Assembly: GCF_009765835.1 (NCBI RefSeq)
Contig: NZ_LMUS01000001.1
Location: 1,292,198-1,356,197 of the forward strand
Length of the DNA: 64,000 bases
Direction: 5' to 3'
Source of the DNA: Granulicella sp. L56
GTDB taxonomy: Bacteria; Acidobacteriota; Terriglobia; Terriglobales; Acidobacteriaceae
This document shows, in pieces, positions 34,055-41,588 of the stretch. Position 1 is the first letter of the stretch. The number at the start of each line of letters is the position of its first letter. Below the pieces are notes generated by a model, which was given only the letters and a program-made list of their open reading frames with translations, was not told where the DNA came from and did no database searches. The position numbers were made by a program, and so were the translations under genes.

Positions 34055-36034
34055 CTATTGGCCGCCCGATGCGATGGGGTGAATCCAGATAGCGTTTCCG
34101 CCGCCTGACACCATATGCACATTGAGGATGCTCTTCTGAGAGACAGGCTTCTTCGAGAAGGTCGTATGAGTTGGTTGCAGCGCGGCATCGGGAGCGTCGG
34201 CATAGATTTCGGCGGTGTAGCTGCCACTGCCAAGAAAGTTCAGCGGGATCTTTACATCTCTCGTGTCCCAATTTGTCAGTGAGCCTACATACCAGTCTTT
34301 ACCGCTACGGCGGGCCAAGACGATACTTTCCATGGGCCGGCCGCTGATGACACGCACCTCGTCCCAGGTGGTTGGCACCTTTTTGATAAAGTCGAAATCT
34401 CTCTGCCCTTGATAGTGCTCGGGATAATCCGACACCATCTGCAGGGGACTTTCAAAGACGACGTAGAGCGCCAATTCGTGGGCGCGGGTTCCCAGCGACA
34501 TCGGCATCACGCGGCGCGCTACAAAATTTTCACGAGTGCTGTTGTCGAAGGCTCCGGGGGTGTAGTCCATGGGGCCCGCGAGCATCCGCGTAAACGGCAA
34601 CGTCGTGTTGTGTACCGGCGTCACCATGGCAGTCCACTTGGAGTATTCTTTGCCCATGACGGCTTCCCGCGTGATGACATTGGGATAGGTTCGACGGAGG
34701 CCATCCGGCTTATACGCACCGTGATAGTCGATCATCAGATGGTGCGCCGCCGCGGTTTCTGCCACGCGATGGTAGAAACCTATCATCGTCTGATCGTCGC
34801 TATTCATAAAATCGATCTTGACGCCCGCAATGCCCCACTGCTCGAACAGCGGAAATGCCTGATCCATATATTTGTCGACGGACCTCCAATGCGACCAAAG
34901 CCAGATGCGGACATTTTTCTGCTTTGCATAGCGCAGCAGCTCAGGCATATCGATGTTTGGATTGACGCGGGTGATATCGGAGAGCCGCGTCTGGTCTTCC
35001 GGACCTGACCAGCCGGCATCGATCATCATGTAGGGAAATCCAGACGCAGAAGCAAAATCGATGTAGTGCTTCATGGTCGCGGTGTTCATTCCGGGCTTGA
35101 AGGAGACACCGGGCGCGGCATCGCCTGACCACCAGTCCCACGCTGATTTTCCTGCGCGAATCCACGATGTATCTTGAATCTTCGAAGCTGGATTCAGATT
35201 CAAGATGATGTTGGATTCGATCAATCGACCGGGCTCGTCGCCGATCATCAATACTCGCCAGGGAGTTGTTACGGGGGTCGCGCTATCGACTGCAATTGCC
35301 GGGTCATTTCGATGAGGCGCCAGTTCTGCATGCAAGCTGAGAGGGCCCTTGCTCTTTTGCAGGTACATCCCGGAATAGTGATCAATATTTGCTTCAGTAA
35401 TCGCGACCCAGCCAATCCCCGGCTCTTCGGCTAAGAGCGGCAGGCCGATCAGCCAGCCGGGATGTAATCCGCTTACCTGTCGCTGTTGATACTGGTCTTC
35501 ATATGAGGATTGAAAGCCATCGAGAATCAGCGGATAGGTCGTTGCATCTTTTGCATAGGAAAACTCTGTGAGTTCGTGCGCAATCTGTATCTGCTGCAAC
35601 GATGATTGATCCGGCACGATGTAGCGAAAGGCCGCGCCATCGTCGAATACACGCACCTCAAGAATCAGCTTGCGCTCGTTGGAATCCTGAAATTCGACGC
35701 GAATGGAGTTGTAGTGATTGCGAACCGTGGCCGTTTTGCCAACGGGAATGGTATAGCTTTCATCCACCTTGTCCGTTTTTAAACTCACTTGCCGCATCCC
35801 GGGCCCGAGGGCTGGCTGGCCGACAATTTCCAGGCCGAGTTGCGACTCAGAGATGAGCTTCGCTCCGCGAAACTCGACGGCGTATCGCAGCTCATCGGTG
35901 TCGGAAAAAATAAAAGCTATCTGACCGTTGGGAGATGTTACCCGCACAGGATCTGCATTTCCACTCTGCGCAATTGCAACTTTACCGACACAAACTGCGA
36001 TCAGGCACAAGACAAGCGTGCGCAAATAAGGCAT
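34055..36034 (-). CDS. Glycoside hydrolase family 97 (alpha-galactosidase/glucosidase-like)
   Basis: 659 residues from the ATG at 36034, with AGGAG six bases upstream; signal peptide about 1-23. An N-terminal beta-sandwich (VRVTSPNGQIAFIFSDTDE) leads to the catalytic barrel with WDWWSGDAAPGVSF, PYMMIDAGW and GVKIDFMNSDDQ (Asp408). The Asp in KIDF matches the nucleophile position of retaining GH97 enzymes, favouring alpha-galactosidase over the inverting alpha-glucosidase type. REAVMGKEYSKW follows. It is divergent from a GH27 gene 153 bases away, suggesting shared control and release of alpha-galactosyl units. Confidence 0.92.
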   Translation of the reverse strand: MPYLRTLVLCLIAVCVGKVAIAQSGNADPVRVTSPNGQIAFIFSDTDELRYAVEFRGAKLISESQLGLEIVGQPALGPGMRQVSLKTDKVDESYTIPVGKTATVRNHYNSIRVEFQDSNERKLILEVRVFDDGAAFRYIVPDQSSLQQIQIAHELTEFSYAKDATTYPLILDGFQSSYEDQYQQRQVSGLHPGWLIGLPLLAEEPGIGWVAITEANIDHYSGMYLQKSKGPLSLHAELAPHRNDPAIAVDSATPVTTPWRVLMIGDEPGRLIESNIILNLNPASKIQDTSWIRAGKSAWDWWSGDAAPGVSFKPGMNTATMKHYIDFASASGFPYMMIDAGWSGPEDQTRLSDITRVNPNIDMPELLRYAKQKNVRIWLWSHWRSVDKYMDQAFPLFEQWGIAGVKIDFMNSDDQTMIGFYHRVAETAAAHHLMIDYHGAYKPDGLRRTYPNVITREAVMGKEYSKWTAMVTPVHNTTLPFTRMLAGPMDYTPGAFDNSTRENFVARRVMPMSLGTRAHELALYVVFESPLQMVSDYPEHYQGQRDFDFIKKVPTTWDEVRVISGRPMESIVLARRSGKDWYVGSLTNWDTRDVKIPLNFLGSGSYTAEIYADAPDAALQPTHTTFSKKPVSQKSILNVHMVSGGGNAIWIHPIASGGQ

Positions 36035-36187
36035 GGTTTCTCCTGTAAGACGCTCCAACGTGAGGATACTCAGCTAGGGTACAAGAGATCCATTCGGATT
36101 CACGGCCAGAGATGAAGGTGGGCAGAAAAATGTTTGGAGATGTATGCTTATTTCGCGCTTTGTAACCGATTTCAGGAGCCTTCTTAA

Positions 36188-37369
36188 ATGCGTCTTTTCG
36201 CCAGCCTTCTCTGTACCCTTCTCGTCTCTGCTGCTCCCGCTTTTAGCCAGACGCAGCTCGCCGCTACGCCGCCGATGGGGTGGAATAGCTGGAACCATTT
36301 CGCCAACCATGTGACCGATGCCGATGTTCGCTCGGCGGCGGATGAGCTGGTGAGCACGGGAATGCGCGATGCAGGCTATGTCTACGTTAATGTGGATGAC
36401 ACATGGCAGGGCGAGCGCGATGCGCAGGGCGTTCTGCATACGAACGATCGCTTCCCGGATATGAAGGCGCTGGGCGATTACATCCACTCCAAGGGGTTGA
36501 AGTTTGGGATCTACTCCGGGCCGGGAGATAAGACCTGCGGCGGGTATGCGGGCAGCCTTGGCCATGAGGCTCAGGATGCGAAGATGTATGCAGCGTGGGG
36601 CGTCGATTTTCTGAAGTACGATCTCTGCTCGTTTCAGGACAATATGCACAAGGTGGAGGCCGAGCATCCGAACGATCCGGATGCTGCGAATCAGTTGATG
36701 ATTGCGGCCTATCGCAAGATGGGCGCTGCGCTGAAGGCTACGGGGCGGCCGATTCTTTATAGCCTCTGCCAGTATGGTGTGGACCAGCCGTGGAAGTGGG
36801 GGCCGGGACTGGGCGCGAATATGTGGCGGACTACCGACGATATCGATGATTCCTACGGGCGGATGATCGCAATCGGGTTCAGTCAGGCGGGGCTGTCGAA
36901 GTATGCGGGGCCGGGACATTGGAACGATCCGGACATGCTGGAGATCGGCAACGGCAAGATGACCTTTGATGAGTACAAGACCCATATGAGCCTGTGGGTG
37001 ATTCTTGCTGCGCCTCTGCTTGCGGGGAACGATTTGAGCAAGATGACAGATGCGGACAAGAGCCTGTTGATGAACAAGGAAGCGATTGCCATCGATCAGG
37101 ATTCGTTGGGCAAGCAGGGCGACCGCCTGTACGAGAGCGGCGATTTCGATGTGTGGACCAAGCCGCTGAGCGGGGGACGTGTTGCGGTTGGGTTGTTCAA
37201 TCGTAGCTGGAGCGTGCGTGATGTCTCGGTGAATCTTGCTGAGATTGGGTTTCGCAGTGGCGGCAACGTGCGCGATGTCTGGGAGAAGAAAGATCTGGGG
37301 CATCAGTCGGGAAATGTTGCCAGACGGCTGCCTAAACATGGAGCGGCGCTGCTGATCGTCAGTAAATAA
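36188..37369 (+). CDS. Secreted alpha-galactosidase, glycoside hydrolase family 27
   Basis: 393 residues with signal peptide (about 1-20). TPPMGWNSWNHF (28-39) is the family opening; FLKYDLCS carries the nucleophile Asp145; WRTTDDI carries the acid/base at about Asp218; LAAPLLAGNDL is the conserved late block. The usual C-terminal Greek-key domain follows. It should remove terminal alpha-galactose from oligosaccharides. The divergent GH97 gene and the nearby GH92 gene form a small glycan-breakdown group. Confidence 0.95.
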   Translation: MRLFASLLCTLLVSAAPAFSQTQLAATPPMGWNSWNHFANHVTDADVRSAADELVSTGMRDAGYVYVNVDDTWQGERDAQGVLHTNDRFPDMKALGDYIHSKGLKFGIYSGPGDKTCGGYAGSLGHEAQDAKMYAAWGVDFLKYDLCSFQDNMHKVEAEHPNDPDAANQLMIAAYRKMGAALKATGRPILYSLCQYGVDQPWKWGPGLGANMWRTTDDIDDSYGRMIAIGFSQAGLSKYAGPGHWNDPDMLEIGNGKMTFDEYKTHMSLWVILAAPLLAGNDLSKMTDADKSLLMNKEAIAIDQDSLGKQGDRLYESGDFDVWTKPLSGGRVAVGLFNRSWSVRDVSVNLAEIGFRSGGNVRDVWEKKDLGHQSGNVARRLPKHGAALLIVSK

Positions 37370-37393
37370 GCGGACAAATGCTTTGAAGCTATG

Positions 37394-37936
37394 TTAAGCC
37401 TGTGCCATCGGCGCGAGCGGTTTGCGCCGTATGGCAAGGGCGAACAGGCCGACGAAACCTGTGCATAAAAGGACCAGGGTGCCGGGTTCGGGCACGGCTG
37501 ATGGCGGGGTGGATTCCGGCGTGATGGTGAGCGTGTAGTAGAAGTCGGGGGCATCGAAGCTATACGCGGTGAAGGTCCCGGTCTTGAAGGTGGGGGCAGC
37601 CGATGTGCCCGTGTAGAGGATATTGCTGAGCAGGGTGATGCTGTCGTTATTGGTGAGGTAGAGTGCGGCGCCTGCACCGGGCCCTGATTCATTTGTGAGA
37701 AATTGTATGCCATTCGTGTAGGTCACACCGTCGACAGTGATGACCGCGGGAACGCTAAATCCGGCATCAGACATTTCCGCACCTAGCTGAGGAACGGCAT
37801 TGGTCGGCGAAGCGGGAAGCGAGAAGCTGATGGTGCTATCAGCCCCGGTGTAGACGAAGTCGTCGATAGTGTCGGCGCGGGCGGCGAGAGGAAGGGTTGC
37901 TGCAAGGAGGGCGAGGGGCAGGAGCAGTTTACGCAT
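37394..37936 (-). CDS. PEP-CTERM-sorted exported protein
   Basis: 180 residues. Signal peptide (about 1-21), a beta-rich Ser/Thr-rich body, and a C-terminal tripartite tag: VPEPGT, a hydrophobic helix (LVLLCTGFVGLFALAI) and RRKP. This is the recognition signal for exosortase/EpsH systems, which process surface or exopolysaccharide-associated proteins. No exosortase is in the window. Body not recognisable further. Convergent with the GH27 gene (24-base gap). Confidence 0.88.
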   Translation of the reverse strand: MRKLLLPLALLAATLPLAARADTIDDFVYTGADSTISFSLPASPTNAVPQLGAEMSDAGFSVPAVITVDGVTYTNGIQFLTNESGPGAGAALYLTNNDSITLLSNILYTGTSAAPTFKTGTFTAYSFDAPDFYYTLTITPESTPPSAVPEPGTLVLLCTGFVGLFALAIRRKPLAPMAQA

Positions 37937-38006
37937 GGCGGAATCTCCCTAGTTGATACGAGGATGCTACCGCGCGAGGGCGTCGTCAAGTCCACGTTCT
38001 GCAACA

Positions 38007-38462
38007 CTACTGCGAGGTTTGGGTTCCATTTGCGTGGTTGAGGCTGGTTTTTACGATGGAGGCTTTGTGCTCCTTCTGGTCTTCGTCGAGGATGATGAGC
38101 TTGCGGCCATCGATGACATATTTCAGCACGGCGCCTACGGTTACATTCGCTGGCTTCGACCAGGGGAAGAGCAGCTTTTCGCGGGCGATGTAGGTCTTCT
38201 CCGGGCCTTCGATGGTGTAGACCTCGTAGGTGTCGGTGTTATCGGTGGTCGTTGCGGTGGTGTTCTGCGAGTAATTCGTCTTGCCGTTACTATTGGTTTT
38301 CTTCTGGGAGTCCGTGTTGTAGTGGGTGGTGCTGCCGTCAGTGACCTTCTGCTGCTCGGTGTCGAGTAGTTTGCCGCTGTGCCAGGTGCGCGTGGCGGCG
38401 AAGGCCAGTGTGCCGTACAGAAGAACGGCGACGAAGAGTTTAGGTCCGTTAGCGATTCGCAT
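38007..38462 (-). CDS. Exported protein of unknown function
   Basis: 151 residues from the ATG at 38462 (GGAG nine or ten bases upstream), giving a signal peptide MRIANGPKLFVAVLLYGTLA ending AFAA. A longer version from 38492 adds ten residues. The body has a Thr/Asn/Ser-rich segment with repeated TNSNGKTN-like wording (about 45-75), then a compact beta-rich part (TYIAREKLLFPWSKPANVTVGAVLKYVIDGRKLIIL). I do not recognise a family, though similar small exported proteins are common in Acidobacteria. Divergent from the GH92 gene. Confidence 0.65.
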   Translation of the reverse strand: MRIANGPKLFVAVLLYGTLAFAATRTWHSGKLLDTEQQKVTDGSTTHYNTDSQKKTNSNGKTNYSQNTTATTTDNTDTYEVYTIEGPEKTYIAREKLLFPWSKPANVTVGAVLKYVIDGRKLIILDEDQKEHKASIVKTSLNHANGTQTSQ

Positions 38463-38639
38463 TATGCTGCTCTCCACGTTAGTGATCTGCATCCGAAGAT
38501 GGGCCCGTGCGCCTGGATTGGGGAGAGTGTGCGCGTGATGATGATGCTATTTCGATAGGGCAACTGGCAAGCTGTTTGTTTGGCTTCGTAAATTGACTTT
38601 CGGATAACGGCGAGGCGCTTTATCCATTACGCTACTGTC

Positions 38640-41078
38640 ATGAACCTGATGCGTGGAGCTGTGCTTTCGAAATTATTTGCTGCTGCCTTAATGACGGTCG
38701 CGGCTACGTCGTTGTTGAGCGCTGCTGGTGTGGCCGATCGCGCCTCGCTCGTCAATCCGCTGGTGGGGACGGCGAATGGCGGCAATGTCTTTCCGGGCGC
38801 GACGATGCCGTTTGGGATGGTGCAGTTCAGCCCTGAGGCTACGCCAGTCAACCTGAAGCGGATGATTGCGGCGCCCGGAGGTTATGAGTATCGCGCGAAC
38901 AGACTACGCGGCTTCAGTCTGACTAATGTCGAGGGTTGGGGATGCGCTGGCGGCTCGGGCGATGTGCCGCTGATGCCGATCACGGACGCGGTTGAGGGCT
39001 CGCCGTCGGCTGACTTTCGCCACGCTTACTCTGCCGCATTCAGCCATGCGGACGAGAAGGCGGAGCCGGGATCTTATCGGGTGAAGCTGGGCAACGGCGT
39101 GGAGGTGGAACTGGCGGCAGCGACACGGATGGGCATTGCGACCTTCAAATTCCCTGAAGGCAAGCCGGCTCGGGTGCTGGTGCGGACGTCGGATTCGGAG
39201 GTAGGATCTACTGCGGCACAGACTCGGATCGATGCAGCGACGGGAACGGTTACAGGCTCGGTGAGGAGTGGCAACTTCTGCGGATATATCGGCACGGAAG
39301 ACCGACGGCCCTACTACACGCTTCACTTCGTGGCGCGGTTCGATAGGCCGGTGACAGAGACTGGCGCGTGGATCGACGACAAGGTGACTCCGGGAGCAAC
39401 GACAGCAGAAGGCGGCACGGGATTTGGGCCAAAGGGATTTCCCGAGGCAGGTCATGGCTCGGGTGTGTGGTTGGGTTTTGGGACGGGCGGCGGGGTACGA
39501 GTGCGGATCGGGATCTCGTATGTCAGTGACGAGAATGCTGAGGCGAATCTGGAAGCAGAGAGCCGCGATGGAGCGACGTATGAGCAGGTGGCTGCGCGCG
39601 CTCGGGCAGCATGGAACAAGCGGCTGAACCAGATTGAGACCGAAGGCGGCACAGAGGAGCAAAAGATCGTCTTTACGACGGCTCTTTATCACGCGTTGAT
39701 GACGCCTACGGCCTATAGCGACGCGAACGGCGAGTACATGGGCATGGATGAGAAGGTTCATCGGATAGCTGCGCCGCAGAGCGTGCAGTACGCGAACTTC
39801 TCGGGATGGGATGTGTACCGGTCACAGTTTCAATTGCTGACGTGGCTGGATGCGAAGCAAGGAAGCGATATTGCGCAGAGCCTGTACAACCAGTCGCAAC
39901 AGGATGGCGGCCGATGGGACCGATGGACCCATCTGGGTGGAGCAACGCATGTGATGAATGGCGATCCGGCGGCGGCAGCGGTTGCAGATGTATGGGCGTT
40001 TGGAGGACGGGAGTTTGACGCGAAGGGAGCGCTGGCTTCTTTGGTGCGGGCGGCGGATGTTCCGACCAAGGAAGACCTGAGCCATGATGGATGTCCGGTG
40101 GAGTGCGTGGGGCAGCGGCCAGGACTCGACCAATGGCTGAAGCTGCACTACATTCCTGTGGGCGCTCCTGCATGGGGACCGGCGGCAGACACGCTGGAGG
40201 ATGTGTCGGCGGAGTTCGGCATCTCGGCGCTTGCAGGGCATCTAGGCGACGAAAACGTGCGCCAGAGGTTCGCGGTGAGGGCACAGTACTGGAAGAATAT
40301 CTGGAATCCGAATGCGGCGCCGGATGGCGGATACTTCATGAACCGCAATGCGGATGGAAGCTGGCCTGTTATGCAGAGTGACGATGACGATGACAACGAT
40401 CAGAAGCCACATGGGTTTACTCCTGCGACAGGCGCTGGTTTTGTCGAAGGAAGTGCCGCGCAGTATGTGTGGATGGTGCCGTTCAATGTTGCCGGGCTGT
40501 TTGAACAGATGGGCGGACGCGAGAAGGCGGTCGCGCGGCTCGATCGATTTTTCTATGACGACAAGGGAGCTCCAGCGGTGACCAATGCCGGCCCACTGCA
40601 TGCAGAGTTGAACAATGAGCCGTCGATTGAGACGCCGTGGCTCTACGATTTTGCCGGACAGCCGTGGAAGACACAGCAACTGGTGCGGCAGGTGTTGAAC
40701 ACGATATGGAAGAATGCGCCGGACGGCATTCCGGGCAATGACGACCTCGGCGAGATGTCTTCGTGGGCTGTATTCGCTTCGATGGGAATCTACCCCGAGA
40801 TTCCGGGCAGAGCAGAGTTTGTGCTTGGGAGTCCGATCTTCTCGAAGGTGACGATTCATCGTGCTGAGGGAGATGTTCGTATCGTGGCGAAGTCTGCGGC
40901 TGCCGATAATTTTTATGTTCGCGGAGTTCGCGTGAATGGCAAGACAAGCTCGAAGACATGGTTGCCGGAGAGCTTCGCGACGAAAGGCGGAACGCTTGAG
41001 TTCGATTTGAGCGATACGCCGGACAAGAACTGGGGCGTGAATCGCGGGGATGAGCCCCCATCCTTTGGAGCTCAGTAA
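38640..41078 (+). CDS. Glycoside hydrolase family 92 (alpha-1,2-mannosidase-like)
   Basis: 812 residues, signal peptide about 1-29. The N-terminal VNPLVGTANGGNVFPGATMP is the GH92 opening and the late block GNDDLGEMSSWAVFASMGIYP is the characteristic calcium/catalytic region of the (alpha/alpha)6 barrel. Family members are calcium-dependent exo-alpha-mannosidases acting on high-mannose-type glycans. It is the third exo-acting hydrolase in 7 kb. A proline-poor, acidic loop (QSDDDDDNDQKPH) may bind calcium. Linkage specificity is not determinable by eye. Confidence 0.93.
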   Translation: MNLMRGAVLSKLFAAALMTVAATSLLSAAGVADRASLVNPLVGTANGGNVFPGATMPFGMVQFSPEATPVNLKRMIAAPGGYEYRANRLRGFSLTNVEGWGCAGGSGDVPLMPITDAVEGSPSADFRHAYSAAFSHADEKAEPGSYRVKLGNGVEVELAAATRMGIATFKFPEGKPARVLVRTSDSEVGSTAAQTRIDAATGTVTGSVRSGNFCGYIGTEDRRPYYTLHFVARFDRPVTETGAWIDDKVTPGATTAEGGTGFGPKGFPEAGHGSGVWLGFGTGGGVRVRIGISYVSDENAEANLEAESRDGATYEQVAARARAAWNKRLNQIETEGGTEEQKIVFTTALYHALMTPTAYSDANGEYMGMDEKVHRIAAPQSVQYANFSGWDVYRSQFQLLTWLDAKQGSDIAQSLYNQSQQDGGRWDRWTHLGGATHVMNGDPAAAAVADVWAFGGREFDAKGALASLVRAADVPTKEDLSHDGCPVECVGQRPGLDQWLKLHYIPVGAPAWGPAADTLEDVSAEFGISALAGHLGDENVRQRFAVRAQYWKNIWNPNAAPDGGYFMNRNADGSWPVMQSDDDDDNDQKPHGFTPATGAGFVEGSAAQYVWMVPFNVAGLFEQMGGREKAVARLDRFFYDDKGAPAVTNAGPLHAELNNEPSIETPWLYDFAGQPWKTQQLVRQVLNTIWKNAPDGIPGNDDLGEMSSWAVFASMGIYPEIPGRAEFVLGSPIFSKVTIHRAEGDVRIVAKSAAADNFYVRGVRVNGKTSSKTWLPESFATKGGTLEFDLSDTPDKNWGVNRGDEPPSFGAQ

Positions 41079-41123
41079 GAGAACGGATTACTCGCTATAG
41101 CGGCTCTCCTCCAGATGTAGTTT

Positions 41124-41166
41124 TGGTGATTCGAGCAAGACGCAGATTCCCTTCGGGAATGACAAA
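41124..41166. repeat. REP-like intergenic repeat with small hairpin
   Basis: Contains CGCAGATTCCCTTCGGGAAT, in which ATTCCC and GGGAAT form a 6-base stem (41146-41160), and continues GACAAAC. This wording is common between genes in related genomes. It lies between the convergent GH92 and inhibitor genes and may help stop transcription. Confidence 0.45.
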
Positions 41167-41206
41167 CAAAGGAAGCTACCCCTAAGAGTAAATAGCTCTA
41201 TAAATT

Positions 41207-41521
41207 TTAAGTGACGTTTACTTCAAGCGTGTGAATTTGCAGGGGAGCTGCATCGCGTTCCCAGGGCCGTCGCAGCGCGAGATTCAGCGTCAGCTTGCCC
41301 GGAGCTGTAGCGTGGATGACGAGCTTCTCCGGTGCGGCGCGGCCTATGCCAGCGCCTGAGGCATCAACGGACTCCCGCCGCAGAGCGGCCTCCGCTACGC
41401 TGGAACTAACGCTCTGCTGCAACTGCCACACATAACCTGAAAGACCTGCACTCGGCAAGACGATGGAGGTTTCCTGATTCACTTGCAGATCGAGATGATC
41501 CGGCAGTTGTGTTTCGGACAT
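41207..41521 (-). CDS. Chagasin-like (I42-type) cysteine-peptidase inhibitor
   Basis: 104 residues from the ATG at 41521 (GGAG seven bases upstream; the frame is open to 41668 but overlaps the peptidase gene). The three inhibitory loops of chagasin-type proteins occur in order: LPSAGLSGYVWQL (22-34, the NPTTGY-W-like loop), GAGIG (56-60) and RRPWERD (84-90). The protein should be a small immunoglobulin-like fold that plugs the active site of papain-family peptidases. No signal peptide. It starts 67 bases after the stop of a papain-family peptidase on the same strand, the expected target. Loop sequences are degenerate, so identity is strong but not certain. Confidence 0.8.
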   Translation of the reverse strand: MSETQLPDHLDLQVNQETSIVLPSAGLSGYVWQLQQSVSSSVAEAALRRESVDASGAGIGRAAPEKLVIHATAPGKLTLNLALRRPWERDAAPLQIHTLEVNVT

Positions 41522-41588
41522 ACATTCGCTCCAGCGACGTGACGAAAGTGTGTTCTCGCAGGCCCGTATCGACGGACCTGCGGAGACA

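Noticed and set aside
36074..37339. 421-codon minus-strand frame opposite the GH27 gene
   Set aside because: The GH27 gene on the plus strand has all catalytic residues; the opposite frame shows His/Arg-rich shadow composition.
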